Assembly (NCBI RefSeq): GCF_030296895.1
Contig: NZ_AP028022.1
Coordinates: 1,426,001-1,490,000 of the forward strand
DNA: 64,000 nucleotides
Origin: Helicobacter felistomachi
Lineage (GTDB): Bacteria > Campylobacterota > Campylobacteria > Campylobacterales > Helicobacteraceae
Direction: 5' to 3'
Shown: positions 55,623-64,000 of the stretch, in pieces
Numbering within the stretch: the stretch's first letter is position 1
How the letters are laid out: every line of letters begins with the position of its first letter
The notes under the pieces: model-generated
The model's database searches: none
Seen by the model: the letters and a program-made list of their open reading frames with translations, nothing else
Told to the model about the DNA's origin: nothing
Program-made: the position numbers and the translations under genes

Positions 55623-56247
55623 TGTCCTCTACCACCGCCTGCATTTGTTCTAAAAGCTGTTTGTTTTTCTTGGAACGAGCTCCATAAAGTCTAGCTGAGA
55701 ATACTGTGATAATTTCCAACACATCTTTAGCTAACTCCTCCTCGAAGCGGATATTCTCATCGCCTTGATTAATGATAATCACCTCCACACCTTTAGCCTC
55801 ACAAATGGCAAACACCAGCTCCGCACCAAAACGCAATAAGCGGTCTTTATGGGTCAAAACAAGCCTTTTGACTTGGCTCTCTAGGATAAGGTTAAGAAGT
55901 TTGGTTAAGCCCTTTTTGTAATAATTCATCCCAGAGCCTAAGTCCTGTATCACTTCGTAATTAAAGCCCAGTTTCGAACAATACAGCTCCAAAACCTGCA
56001 CTTGGCGGATTAAATCCTCTTTTTGGTCGGCACTAGAAACACGGGCATAGGCAATAGTCTTGCGGTTATCGTTATGAAAAACAATGTTTTTGTTGATATT
56101 TTTAAGGCTCTCTAGCTTGTATCTCCGCTCCCCACCTTTTGTGTAGTTATCGGGTTTAAGTAAGCCTTTTTTCTCCCAATTTCTTAGGGTTTGGATACTG
56201 ACACCTAAAACCTTGCTTGCTTGACCTATGGATAGTAAATTACTCAT
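55597..56247 (-). CDS. tnpA: IS607 TnpA serine recombinase (transposase)
   Basis: A 216-residue serine-family site-specific recombinase. The N-terminal MerR-like helix-turn-helix is SIGQASKVLGVSIQTLRNWE followed by KGGERRYKLES. The catalytic domain begins TIAYARVSSADQKEDLIRQV, where the second Ser of VSS is the nucleophile, followed by RLVLTHKDRLLRFGAELVFA with the conserved Arg-Leu-x-Arg. A C-terminal helix (ARLYGARSKKNKQLLEQMQA) closes it. Undamaged, so the element may still be mobile. Confidence 0.92.
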   Translation of the reverse strand: MSNLLSIGQASKVLGVSIQTLRNWEKKGLLKPDNYTKGGERRYKLESLKNINKNIVFHNDNRKTIAYARVSSADQKEDLIRQVQVLELYCSKLGFNYEVIQDLGSGMNYYKKGLTKLLNLILESQVKRLVLTHKDRLLRFGAELVFAICEAKGVEVIIINQGDENIRFEEELAKDVLEIITVFSARLYGARSKKNKQLLEQMQAVVEDNVTTDPQD

Positions 56248-56353
56248 GCCAACATGGTAGCACCTAGAAACTTAAAAACATATAAAAAATTTACAGAGAA
56301 TTATAGGATTTTATAGGGTTTATCTTGCTGTTTCTAACCCATAAGGGTAGGCT

Positions 56354-57367
56354 TCAAATAGTCTTTACGCGCCACTCTAGGGGCATGAAATGGGGGATGA
56401 TGAGTTGTCCGTCTAAAATAGAGTTTGGCAAGTTAGGCGGTTTTCTCTCTAGGGTGATGCTCTTTTGAGGCAAATCTTTGAGTCCATAAATGCGCATGGC
56501 GTTGGTGCTGACAAAATCCTGTAAGTGTTCTAGGGCGTTGTGTTTGTCAAAGAGGGTGCATAGCCCACTAAGCAGCAAGGGCGCGCTAAACACCCCCGCC
56601 GCACAGCCGCAGGCGTGCTTGGTGTCAACTAAATGCGGCGCGCTGTCCGAGCCAAAGCACACTTTGGGATGGGCTTTTAGGGCAAGCTCTAGCAGGGCTT
56701 GTTGGTCTTTAGGGGTTTTTAAAAGGGGTTTACAAAAGAGATGGGGGGAGAGTGCACCCCCAGCCAAAGCGTCTAGGTTTAGGGCTAAATGGTGCAAGGT
56801 CAAAGTGGCGTGGAGATTGGGGTATTGCTCTAATAGGGCAATGGAGCGTCTATCGCTCATGTGTTCTAAGATAATGGGGAGTTTTTTAAAGCTTTGGGCT
56901 AGGGTGTGGATGGTGGGGGCAAACTCAAATTCTCTGTCTAGCACAAAGCCCGCACTTTCGGCATGGAGGCAGAGGATAAAGCCCAAATCCTCAGCACTCT
57001 GCAAAATCTCTAATATTTTGGGGCTTAGGATGTCGCTCACCCCTTGAGCGGAGTTGGTGGTGGCGTTCTTGGGGTAGAGTTTGAGTAAAAATAGCCCCTG
57101 GTCTTTGGCTTCTTGTAGGCTAGCCTTGTCTAGCCGGTCGTTGAAATACAGCGCCACTAAAGGCTTGAAGTGGGGGGCTAGGGTGTGGATTTGGACTTGA
57201 TACTCTAGGGCTAGGGCGGGGGTGCTTAAAGGTGTGCTTAAATTGGGCATGACCACTGCGGCACTAAAGGAGGTGGCGCTAAAGGGCAGGATAGCTTTTA
57301 ATAAGTCGCCTTCTCTTAAGTGAAGGTGCATGTCTAGGGGGTTGTGTAAAGTGATTTGCATAGGCAT
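56354..57367 (-). CDS. pyrC: Dihydroorotase
   Basis: Third step of pyrimidine synthesis: cyclises carbamoyl aspartate to dihydroorotate. The 337-residue type II enzyme has the metal ligands DMHLHLREGD, the carbamylated Lys in FLLKLYPKNATTNSA, catalytic-site His in LCLHAES and ILEHMSD, and the Asp in CFGSDSAPHL. The SDSAPHLVDTKHACGCAAGV segment is typical of class II PyrC. It is followed by the tonB gene upstream, 2 bases away, and heads toward IS607. Confidence 0.95.
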   Translation of the reverse strand: MPMQITLHNPLDMHLHLREGDLLKAILPFSATSFSAAVVMPNLSTPLSTPALALEYQVQIHTLAPHFKPLVALYFNDRLDKASLQEAKDQGLFLLKLYPKNATTNSAQGVSDILSPKILEILQSAEDLGFILCLHAESAGFVLDREFEFAPTIHTLAQSFKKLPIILEHMSDRRSIALLEQYPNLHATLTLHHLALNLDALAGGALSPHLFCKPLLKTPKDQQALLELALKAHPKVCFGSDSAPHLVDTKHACGCAAGVFSAPLLLSGLCTLFDKHNALEHLQDFVSTNAMRIYGLKDLPQKSITLERKPPNLPNSILDGQLIIPHFMPLEWRVKTI

Positions 57368-57369
57368 TC

Positions 57370-58320
57370 CTAGCGGTAGATGAAGTAGCGCACACGGATG
57401 CGGATTAAAGTCGTGGTCGTGGGGCGGGGGTAGTCTTTGTAAGCGATGGTGATGGTCTTTAGGGTGTTGTTGTCTAAGAGCTTGTAGCCGGACGCTTCAA
57501 TGATTTTTAAGCCCGTGATGTCGCCATTGGGGTGCAGGTAAAACTCCACAGCGTCCACGCCATCTTGGCCTAAGTAACCCGCGGCACTGGGGTATTCTAG
57601 GTATTTTTGCGTGATGCGCCCGATTTCGCTGAGATTGCTTCTAATGAAGTCTTTTTCCGCCGTGCCTAAGTCCCCAAACTCTTCGCCATAGAGTTCGTCA
57701 ATGTCCTTGCGGGTTTGGCTGTCCATGCCCTTGTCGTTCTCATAACTCTTGTCGCTTCTAGGGCGGGGTGGGGGCGTGGCATCTTCTTCTGAGGGCAAGA
57801 AAGACAAATTATTAGGATTAAAATTGTTGTCCTGCTCTTTCTTGATTGGTTTTTTCTCTTCACGCTCTTCTTGGAATAGGGCTTTGTGCTTGCTCTCGTG
57901 GCGTGCCACTTCTGTGCGTTTGCGTCTGTGGGCGTGGCGCTCTTGAGGGCGGTGTGTGGTGCGCTTAGTACTGCGATTGGGGTTTGGGTTTTACCCTTGG
58001 CGTGGGGGAGTGGGGGGGCTTGGGGGCTGGGGTGGGGTTTGGGCGACAACGGGCTGGGGCGTGGTTTTGGGAGCGGCTCTAGTGGGTCTTAGTGCGCCCT
58101 GTGTGTGCTTGGTGGGATCCAGCGATCGCCCCCGTTTTAACACCAATAAATTGCTCGGGTTGATTTTGACCAACTTGGGTCTGTGGAAAAACTTATGGCT
58201 GTACTCCACAAGCCACCACACCAACAAGTGCAACAAGCACGACAAGATTAAAGAGATGTAGAAGTTGCGATCCGAGCGTCTGTCTTCTAGCTCTTTGTCG
58301 AGTATGCGCGCCCTAGACAT
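57370..58320 (-). pseudogene. tonB: TonB-like energy transducer, frameshifted in the Pro-rich region
   Basis: Inner-membrane protein that passes proton-motive force to outer-membrane transporters. ATG 58320 (MSRARILDKELEDRRS) is followed by one hydrophobic anchor, NFYISLILSCLLHLLVWWLV, containing the S-x-x-x-H motif of TonB (SLILSCLLH). The next part is Pro-rich and stops at PRQG. The last 180 residues hold a Lys/Glu-rich spacer and the C-terminal TonB domain (LEYPSAAGYLGQDGVDAVEF, LLDNNTLKTITIAYKDYPRP, IRIRVRYFIYR). The stop in the linker can be avoided only by two opposite one-base changes in C runs around 57990-58030, so the break is probably sequence error. Combined about 316 residues. 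Confidence 0.82.
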
Positions 58321-59113
58321 ACGAACTCTTGAGTTTTGATTGTCGTAGGTGTTTTTTAGTTTCTTCAACGAGGGCTTCTTTTTGGCGCAAGGATGGGTCT
58401 TTTTTAGGGAAATCTAGAGTGATTTTGTCTAAAATAAGGCTTTGGTGCGAGTTTAGCAAAATTAAGTACAGCTGGTTACGCACTTCAATGGTGATGAGTT
58501 TATGCGTGGAGTCTAGAGGCTTGATGTAAGTTACGCTGGGCTCTAACCCCACTTTGGGGAACAAAAACTTCTGCGTGCCCTTGCGTTTGAGCAACCACAA
58601 AACCAACAACAAGCCCACAAGTACCACGCCCACTTTCCATAGGTATTCCCACTCAAAGTCGGGGAGTTTGTTGACAATGGGTAGGGGCTTGGCAGGGGCT
58701 TGGACTTGGGGCTGGGGCTGTGTGGCAAGGGGGGTTGGGTTTAAGTCGGCAAATAAGGGCACAAACTCTAGGCGCAAAAAGCGTCTGTCTTGCGAGAGTT
58801 TGGCGTTCACCTTAAAAAGGGCATTGCTCTTTGGGATGATGTAAAGGGTGTTGTTTTGGTTATGCACTTCTAATTGACTCAAAATGGCAGCACTGAAGTG
58901 TTCTGAGCGCGGGGGAAAGGAGGCGACGTTCTCTAGGGTGATGGTCTGCGTGGGAGAGATTTTAGGCACTTGGTTTAGGGCTTCTTTAAAGAGCAGTTCT
59001 AAGAGCACGCCCTGGTGATCGGAGGTGGGCGCAACTTGGATGTGGGTGAGTTGGTTAGGCAAGGCCCCCCACAACACGCCCACGATGAAAAAGATACACG
59101 CAATGGCTCTCAA
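58313..59113 (-). CDS. fliO: Flagellar export apparatus protein FliO
   Basis: Helper for assembly of the FliPQR export gate. The 266-residue protein has a signal-like N-terminal segment (AIACIFFIVGVLWGALPNQL), a large periplasmic domain, a Pro-rich stretch (TQPQPQVQAPAKPLP) and one TM helix, LWKVGVVLVGLLLVLWLLKR, followed by a cytosolic domain (VTYIKPLDSTHKLITIEVRN) of the FliO type. The long periplasmic part is a Helicobacter feature (H. pylori HP0583 was identified as FliO, from memory). It lies directly downstream of fliN, two bases away, and overlaps tonB by 8 bases. Confidence 0.75.
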   Translation of the reverse strand: MRAIACIFFIVGVLWGALPNQLTHIQVAPTSDHQGVLLELLFKEALNQVPKISPTQTITLENVASFPPRSEHFSAAILSQLEVHNQNNTLYIIPKSNALFKVNAKLSQDRRFLRLEFVPLFADLNPTPLATQPQPQVQAPAKPLPIVNKLPDFEWEYLWKVGVVLVGLLLVLWLLKRKGTQKFLFPKVGLEPSVTYIKPLDSTHKLITIEVRNQLYLILLNSHQSLILDKITLDFPKKDPSLRQKEALVEETKKHLRQSKLKSSYV

Positions 59114-59115
59114 GC

Positions 59116-59553
59116 TTACATATCCTTTGCAATGTAGTAGACAATGGCATTCGAGTCTAGCACTTCGTTTAAGCGGATGGCTAGGTTCTTTTCATACACC
59201 ATGACTTCGCCCTTGCCAATCACCCGCCCATTGACAAAGGTATCCACGCTCTCGCCCGCAGGCTTTTGTAAATCAATCACCGATCCCCTTTCAAAGCGCA
59301 AGACTTCCCTAAGTGGGATTTGTGTAGAGCCTAGCTCTGCCATGAAGGTAACCTCCATGTCTAACAAGCCCTTATAGTCGTTAATCAACTCTTCTAAGTA
59401 GGTTGTGAGCTCCAACTCCCTAGGATTTAGAGTGGGTTGCTTTTTGAGCTTAGGATTGACAGAAGGCAAGTTGGCTAGAGTGGGGTTGGATTGGATATTG
59501 ACTCCATTGCCCCCTTCTTTGTTCGTGTTCGTGTTGTTACCTTGGTTATCCAT
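59116..59553 (-). CDS. fliN: Flagellar C-ring switch protein FliN
   Basis: Component of the cytosolic switch complex controlling rotation direction and export. The 145-residue protein has a Asn/Gly-rich variable N-terminus (residues 1-25) and the SpoA domain: VTFMAELGSTQIPLREVLRF, GSVIDLQKPAGESVDTFVNG, IGKGEVMVYEKNLAIRLNEV. ATG 59553 is preceded by AGCGAG. A TATAAT box lies 53 bases upstream, so fliN-fliO-tonB-pyrC may be one transcript. Confidence 0.94.
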   Translation of the reverse strand: MDNQGNNTNTNKEGGNGVNIQSNPTLANLPSVNPKLKKQPTLNPRELELTTYLEELINDYKGLLDMEVTFMAELGSTQIPLREVLRFERGSVIDLQKPAGESVDTFVNGRVIGKGEVMVYEKNLAIRLNEVLDSNAIVYYIAKDM

Positions 59554-59606
59554 TACAAATCTCGCTTTCTCACGCTCAACTTAAAACCCACAAAAGAAAA
59601 TATGAC

Positions 59607-59612
59607 ATTATA
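59607..59612 (-). promoter_or_regulatory. -10 box upstream of fliN
   Basis: The minus strand reads CTAGTATAATGTC, giving TATAAT 53 bases before the fliN ATG and just after the end of nth. Confidence 0.5.
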
Positions 59613-59623
59613 CTAGATTTACA

Positions 59624-60250
59624 TTAGCGCGGTTTAAAATTCGCCCGGCTCACGCAAAATTCTTGCAAAAAACAGCTGTGGCATTTGGGCTTAAGAGCGG
59701 TGCAAATACGCCGTCCAAAGAGAATCAAGGCGTGGTGTAGTTGGCCTAAGTCGCTCACAAAAAGCGCACTTAAATCTGCCTCTGTCTGCTCTGCGCTCTT
59801 GGCTGTGCTTAAGCCCAAGCGATGCGCCACTCTAAAAACATGCGTGTCTACAGCTAAGAGATTAGCCCCAAAGGCAACTGAGAGCACCACATTTGCGCTC
59901 TTTTGCCCGATGCCTGCTAGGCTTTTGAGCTCTTTTTGGGTTTGGGGGATTTGCCCTTGAAAATGCTCTAGCACTTGATGAGCCATTTTGATTAAATGCT
60001 TGGCTTTGGCATTGGGGTAAGAAATGCTTTTAATGCACTCTTGCACTTCGTGCAGGTGGGCTTTGGCTAGACTTGCAATATTTGGATACTTGGCGAAAAA
60101 AGCGGGGGTGGTGGCATTCACCCGCTTGTCCGTGCACTGCGCCGACAACAGCACCGCCACGATGAGTTCATAGGGGTTTTGATAATCTAGCTCAGTGGTG
60201 GGGCTAACAAAATGCGCTAAGAGCCTTGCTTTAATGACGCTTGCACTCAT
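59624..60250 (-). CDS. nth: Endonuclease III (DNA N-glycosylase/AP lyase)
   Basis: Base-excision repair of oxidised pyrimidines. The 208-residue protein has YELIVAVLLSAQCTDKRVNA, the helix-hairpin-helix LAGIGQKSANVVLSVAFG with the catalytic Lys, VDTHVFRVAHRLG with the catalytic Asp, and the 4Fe-4S cysteines CTALKPKCHSCFLQEFC (C-x6-C-x2-C-x5-C). Its start overlaps the feoA-like gene by 4 bases. Confidence 0.96.
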   Translation of the reverse strand: MSASVIKARLLAHFVSPTTELDYQNPYELIVAVLLSAQCTDKRVNATTPAFFAKYPNIASLAKAHLHEVQECIKSISYPNAKAKHLIKMAHQVLEHFQGQIPQTQKELKSLAGIGQKSANVVLSVAFGANLLAVDTHVFRVAHRLGLSTAKSAEQTEADLSALFVSDLGQLHHALILFGRRICTALKPKCHSCFLQEFCVSRANFKPR

Positions 60251-60474
60251 AGGGGGCGCACTAAAATGTGCTTGGCTTCGCTAGAGCGCAGGGCGATTTG
60301 GGCACGCTCAATGGCGATGCTAAAGGTGGCTTTTCTTAAAGAGTGTTGCAACAGCTCAAACTCCACCCCTGCACTGATGCCAAAGGACATGAGACGCTCT
60401 TTTAGCTGTAGATCGGAGGTGGTGATGTCAAGGATGGTGTAGCGTTTGTTTTTTTGGCACTCGAGTAGGCTCAT
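60247..60474 (-). CDS. FeoA-domain protein
   Basis: A 75-residue single FeoA domain (SH3-like), the small cytosolic accessory domain of FeoB iron transport. Seen: YTILDITTSDLQLKERLMSF and GISAGVEFELLQHSLRKATF, then AIERAQIALRSSEAKHILVR. The match is to the fold and layout; FeoB is not in the window. It is on the nth strand and overlaps the 3' end of the AsmA-like gene by 47 bases. Confidence 0.75.
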   Translation of the reverse strand: MSLLECQKNKRYTILDITTSDLQLKERLMSFGISAGVEFELLQHSLRKATFSIAIERAQIALRSSEAKHILVRPL

Positions 60475-63412
60475 CTTTCATTCCTTTTCTAATTTCTTCA
60501 ATGATGATGTCAATGGGCGTGAAAATCCGCCTTAAAATCCTAAAGGGAGCTTGGAAAATGTCCTTTGCCAAAGTCACATTGGCTTTAGGGTTGTCTAAGC
60601 TCCCGCTCAAATTCACATGCGTGGAGATTTTACCATCTCCGCCTAAAATCAAATAGCTTAGAATGGGGATTTTATTGATCACATTGGCAAAGCCCTTAAT
60701 AGTGGCGATGTTTAAGGACATGTCGATCTTGCGCTTAGCAAGCTCCACAATCCCACTTCCATCCACATCTAAAGTCGTGCCCGTGAGCTGGATATGCTCT
60801 AGTCCTAAGTAGTCGGTGTTGATTCCAAAGACCACCTTGCCCCTAGAAATCTCATAGCCATTTGCCCCTAGGCGGGGGTTTCTAAACACGATGAGCGAGG
60901 GGATGGTGTTGATGAGATTGATTACATTTTGCAAGAGTTTAAAGTTTTTAATCGTGGTGTTTTGTAGCCGCAGCTCTCCGCTAAAGACATTGTTTTTATA
61001 CCCGCCGATCAAGCTATACAGCCCGCCCTGTATGAGATTTTGCGTGGTAACGGATTGCAGCACCATGTTTAAATAATCCCCACTGAAGTTGTTCGCCTTG
61101 AGTGTGAGTTGCCCATGCTCCATGTCAAAAGCAAGCGAAGCATGGTGGTAGCTCGCATCTGCTCTAAAACGTCCATCGCGCATGGTGGCTAAAATATTGT
61201 CTAACGCAAAGGGAAAGCCTTTAAAGGTGATGACGGCGTTTTTGGCTTGGATGATGAGGCGGTTTGGAGGGATTTTGTGCTCTTTCTCGTAGCGTTGTTT
61301 CGCTTGGATGAAAATTGTTTCGTCTTTCAGTTGTTCTTTTGTGGGGCGTTTGCCACTGGGGGCTAACAGCTCTTTAATGGCGGGCATTTTTGCCTTTAAA
61401 AATTCATCCACATTAAAGTTGATGTCGTTGATAAAGATGATTTTCTCCTTACCCCGAATACGTCCCATGATCGCCTTATCAGGGGTGAAAAACTCCAACC
61501 CTAGGTCCCCAAAAGTCCCTAAGAGTGTAAACGCGTTAAAACGCCGTCCATCATTGCGGTACAAGGGCAATTCAATGTCTAAATTTGTCCCAAAGAACTC
61601 AAAGCTCTTTAAGCCCTTCGTGGTGATTTTGAGCGCACCCCCCTTAATGGCAAAGTAGTGCGCTAAAGGCGAAATGGGGACAAGTTTAGCGATGTTCTTT
61701 AAATGCAGGCTATAGCCCCGAGAAATTGCTCCTTCTATCTCCAATTCCTTGATTTTAAAAGTGGTTTGTGCATCTTTAGAAAAGTCTACATCAAAGCTTA
61801 AGCTCGGTAAATTATCCTGGGTGGCATAGATGATGTCTTGGCTAAAGACTGCGGCGTTTTGGGCTTGGATGATTTGGCGTAGTTTGTCTTTAAAGGCCCG
61901 GGTATCCACGCCCTTAGCGATCAAATTCGGCAGAGTGCTTAGGCGCAGGGTAGAGGCGGCTTTGGGTAAGCTGGTGCGCCTTGTGTCAAAGGGGCTGTTG
62001 TTGATGGCGGGGTTGGTGTTGACTTGGATTTTATGGATGGCGACTTGGCTGATTAAGTTCTTGTGGGTGAAGTCTAAAGTTACGCGGTTGTCGGTGTCGG
62101 CCATGTTTTTATAGCGGGTGTGGGTGGTGTTGATGTAGATAATTTTGCTTGTGGGGCTGATGTCTAAAAACACCTGCGCGCTTTGGTTGCTAAAGGGAAT
62201 GTTATAAAGCGCAAAGCCCCCCGCCGCGATGTCTACGCTGCCTTGCACGAACAAGAGGGACTTGGCATGGGGGACAAATTGCACGGTGAGCAAAATGTCC
62301 GCCCCGATGGTGGGCTTGAATTGGCTTAAGGGCAAATTGATACCATAAGCTTTTAAGATCTCTCTTATGGGAGCAAAAGCGGGGCTTGGGGCGTTTTTAA
62401 TGCTCGCCACTAGTCTAGATGAGGGTCCAAAATGGCTCATGACCACCTGCGAGCCTTCTAGGCGCATGTGTTGGTAGTTGATGTACTTAGGCGTGATGGT
62501 TAATTGTCCATTGGCAAACTCTAACCCCACTTCTTTAGCCAAAATGGGGGGGAGTTTGGGGTTGTAGATCACACGGGCATTTTGCACCATAGCCTGCACG
62601 CTCAAGTTATCTTGCAGGGTCTTTAGGATGTGCTTGTCTTTGAAGTTTAAGGAAAGTTTGGCTTCCTTGATAGCAAAGCCAGAAAAGGCAATGTTTGTAA
62701 AGAGCCATTTTTGCAAAGCTTGGTTTTTGTCGGGTTTAAAGTAGGGCTTTAAAAAGTCTATGTGCTTGATGTTGTTGGAGTTGAGCCTTAGAGCCACGGA
62801 TTTAAAGTCGGTTAAGCCTTGCACGAAAATTTTTAACTTAGATGGTCTAATATTTGGGGTGTGGATGGGGGAAACTTGCAGGCTAAAGTTTAATTGTTGT
62901 GTGCGTTTAGCATAGGTTGCCTGCCCTACAAGATGTATATGATAGGGGGCAGAGTCCAAATAATTAATGTTTAGGCGCAATTCTCGGCGCTCTTTCTCTT
63001 GTAGGTCAAACTGCCCGTTCACAAGATTAGGAAAGGCAAATTCGTAGCGGTATCCGTCAAAAAATACATGGGCTTTGATGTTGGGCTTGATGTCAATTTC
63101 TTGGATATTGATTTTTTCAAAGTAGTCCATAGCCCACATGCCGTATTGGATGTAGCGCACAATGGCGGCGATGGTGGGGGGTCTTCTATTGGGTTTATGC
63201 TTGACTAATGCGATGATGTCTAACTGCCCCACCCTTAGCAAGAATTTATTATTCAGTTTTAGATAAAATCGCTCAATTTTCAGTCCGCCAAAGCGCATGG
63301 AGGAGATGTAAATTCCGTTTTTCAACACAATAAACAGAATGGCAAAAAGAACGCACACGAGCCCGATAGAGAAAAAAGGCCGTAATATTCTCTTGGAGAT
63401 GGCTTTTATCAT
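60428..63412 (-). CDS. AsmA-like/DUF3971 large envelope protein
   Basis: A 994-residue protein with one N-terminal TM helix (RPFFSIGLVCVLFAILFIVL) and a long beta-rich periplasmic body, as in AsmA/YhdP/TamB proteins that bridge inner and outer membranes for phospholipid transport. Late segments typical of the AsmA C-terminal region are LGLEHIQLTGTTLDVDGSGI, VELAKRKIDMSLNIATIKGF and INKIPILSYLILGGDGKIST, followed by LSGSLDNPKANVT. The role in lipid export is inference from family. No frame damage over nearly 3 kb. Its start is face to face with mltG (overlap 14 bases), so the two promoters must lie inside each other's coding sequence. Confidence 0.8.
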   Translation of the reverse strand: MIKAISKRILRPFFSIGLVCVLFAILFIVLKNGIYISSMRFGGLKIERFYLKLNNKFLLRVGQLDIIALVKHKPNRRPPTIAAIVRYIQYGMWAMDYFEKINIQEIDIKPNIKAHVFFDGYRYEFAFPNLVNGQFDLQEKERRELRLNINYLDSAPYHIHLVGQATYAKRTQQLNFSLQVSPIHTPNIRPSKLKIFVQGLTDFKSVALRLNSNNIKHIDFLKPYFKPDKNQALQKWLFTNIAFSGFAIKEAKLSLNFKDKHILKTLQDNLSVQAMVQNARVIYNPKLPPILAKEVGLEFANGQLTITPKYINYQHMRLEGSQVVMSHFGPSSRLVASIKNAPSPAFAPIREILKAYGINLPLSQFKPTIGADILLTVQFVPHAKSLLFVQGSVDIAAGGFALYNIPFSNQSAQVFLDISPTSKIIYINTTHTRYKNMADTDNRVTLDFTHKNLISQVAIHKIQVNTNPAINNSPFDTRRTSLPKAASTLRLSTLPNLIAKGVDTRAFKDKLRQIIQAQNAAVFSQDIIYATQDNLPSLSFDVDFSKDAQTTFKIKELEIEGAISRGYSLHLKNIAKLVPISPLAHYFAIKGGALKITTKGLKSFEFFGTNLDIELPLYRNDGRRFNAFTLLGTFGDLGLEFFTPDKAIMGRIRGKEKIIFINDINFNVDEFLKAKMPAIKELLAPSGKRPTKEQLKDETIFIQAKQRYEKEHKIPPNRLIIQAKNAVITFKGFPFALDNILATMRDGRFRADASYHHASLAFDMEHGQLTLKANNFSGDYLNMVLQSVTTQNLIQGGLYSLIGGYKNNVFSGELRLQNTTIKNFKLLQNVINLINTIPSLIVFRNPRLGANGYEISRGKVVFGINTDYLGLEHIQLTGTTLDVDGSGIVELAKRKIDMSLNIATIKGFANVINKIPILSYLILGGDGKISTHVNLSGSLDNPKANVTLAKDIFQAPFRILRRIFTPIDIIIEEIRKGMKDEPTRVPKKQTLHHP

Positions 63413-64000
63413 TGCGCTTTCATTGCTGTTTTACCTAAGTATACCCATAAAATCTTACGCGATTGTTTACATACCTAGGGGTGCGCTTAAAACCGCTTTA
63501 AACCACTTAAGCACGCCCGAAACCCCCACCCCCAAAACAAATGCCCTGGATTTGTGGATTTTACGCCTGATGGCCGCCTTGCACCTGTGGCACACCCCCA
63601 AAAGAGGCTATATCGCCATCCCTATTAGCCGCACCACCACAAAGGGGGACTTCTTGCACGCCTTAAGCTTGTCTAAGGCAGTTTATCAAAACGCGACCTT
63701 GATCCCGGGTGAAACTTTATATTTTTTTATACGGCACTTGGCTAAGGTGTTTCATTTGAAGGTGGAGGATTTAGAGCAAGCCTACAACGCCAAAGCCCTT
63801 TGGGCTGATGGGGCGATTGCCCCCAACACTTATAAATTCACTTTAGGCATTTCGGCGCAAAATCTCATGGATCATCTTTTAAAACACAGCCAAAAGCACT
63901 ACCAAAAATTAAGCGAGCAACTGCTAGGCAGTTACGACCCCAAAAAGTGGCAACAAACCCTAATCATTGCCTCCATTATCCAAAAAGAGGCGGCAAATGC
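63399..64000 (+). CDS. mltG: Endolytic murein transglycosylase MltG, 3' truncated by window edge
   Basis: Membrane-anchored lytic transglycosylase that releases new glycan strands. About 200 residues are present. ATG 63399 (MAFIIALSLLFYLSIPI) gives the TM anchor, then a LysM-like region and DLEQAYNAKALWADGAIAPN followed by TYKF, and TLIIASIIQKEAAN at the window end, the YceG/MltG signature with the catalytic Glu. In-frame TTG 63393 is an alternative start. Order AsmA-like then mltG matches H. pylori (HP0586-HP0587 as I remember). Confidence 0.88.
   Translation, partial: MAFIIALSLLFYLSIPIKSYAIVYIPRGALKTALNHLSTPETPTPKTNALDLWILRLMAALHLWHTPKRGYIAIPISRTTTKGDFLHALSLSKAVYQNATLIPGETLYFFIRHLAKVFHLKVEDLEQAYNAKALWADGAIAPNTYKFTLGISAQNLMDHLLKHSQKHYQKLSEQLLGSYDPKKWQQTLIIASIIQKEAAN

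Larger units (their letters stand above)
54314..56322 (-). mobile_element. IS607-type insertion sequence
   Basis: A serine-recombinase transposon with tnpA (55597-56247) and tnpB (54338-55622) overlapping by 26 bases, the standard IS607 order. Both ends carry related A+T-rich motifs in opposite orientation: CCTATAAAACCGCATAAAATTCTATAAAATTC at the left is approximated by CCCTATAAAATCCTATAATTCTC read from the right. I place the boundaries at these motifs; the exact ends are approximate because IS607 makes no target duplication. It lies between the PEtN transferase pair and pyrC. Confidence 0.75.

Noticed and set aside
57666-58049. 127-codon frame in the tonB linker read as a separate gene
   Set aside because: It is the third frame of a Pro-rich linker; both the TonB anchor and C-terminal domain are in the other frame.
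1-64000. CRISPR arrays, rRNA genes, replication origin, prophage
   Set aside because: Looked for on both strands; no repeat-spacer pattern, rRNA sequence, DnaA-box cluster or phage structural genes were recognised.

Overview
The window is chromosomal DNA of a gastric Helicobacter that is not H. pylori, most likely of the felis/heilmannii/bizzozeronii type. Many blocks keep H. pylori gene order as I remember it: HP1076-csd4; magIII-hemE; ribA-moaD-moaE-mogA-moaC-hpaA; flgL-rplU-rpmA-dppABCDF-obg; ribF-tktA-addB-ftsK; pyrC-tonB-fliO-fliN-nth-feoA-AsmA-mltG. Between these blocks are genes H. pylori lacks: a glutamate decarboxylase, a secondary alcohol dehydrogenase, an NDH-2-like flavoprotein and a Ycf46-type AAA+ ATPase operon. 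The assignment rests on remembered families, not on a search.

Layout. 1-4.9 kb: 3' end of dnaK, a decayed IS200/IS605 element fused to a scrap of a lipid A phosphoethanolamine (PEtN) transferase gene, ytfJ, and a frameshifted lipoprotein. 4.9-9.2 kb: gadB, a phosphoesterase, a HipA-like kinase remnant with a small coiled-coil gene, and the FliS co-chaperone homologue. 9.2-15.4 kb: csd4, magIII, hemE, a small OMP, tRNA-Asn, an NDH-2-like oxidoreductase and an alcohol dehydrogenase. 15.6-20.0 kb: a tight three-gene operon that is the best candidate for an undescribed system. 20.0-31.4 kb: mutY, ybeY, tilS, a purine permease, ribA plus molybdopterin genes, hpaA and an LTA-synthase-like sulfatase. 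31.4-41.6 kb: flgL (sigma-54 promoter), L21/L27, the dpp operon, obg, ribF. 41.6-51.2 kb: tktA, addB, ftsK, nnr, tlyA, a DNA adenine methylase. 51.2-56.3 kb: two damaged PEtN transferase paralogues and an IS607 element. 56.3-64 kb: pyrC, tonB, fliO, fliN, nth, feoA, an AsmA-like giant, and the start of mltG.

The candidate system (15.6-20.0 kb) encodes, in transcription order, a helical/coiled-coil protein (split by a C8 tract), a 613-residue Ycf46-like AAA+ ATPase, and a 508-residue protein with a D-x14-Q-x-K nuclease-like motif and an Ala/Gly-rich hydrophobic C-terminus. Intergenic gaps are 9 and 1 bp. A stress or anti-phage function is inference only.

A caution runs through the whole window. 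About a dozen genes are broken, mostly by one-base changes in short G/C homopolymers (csd4, ndh-like, adh, operon gene A, tilS, ribF, tktA, addB, ftsK, nnr, the methylase, tonB, one PEtN transferase). Several are normally essential (tilS, ribF, ftsK). The simplest reading is homopolymer sequencing error, with true phase variation reserved for the longest tracts: two (AG)11 repeats in PEtN transferase sequences, G9 in the other paralogue and G10 in tilS. I therefore annotate these as single frameshifted genes and give the tract length that restores each frame.
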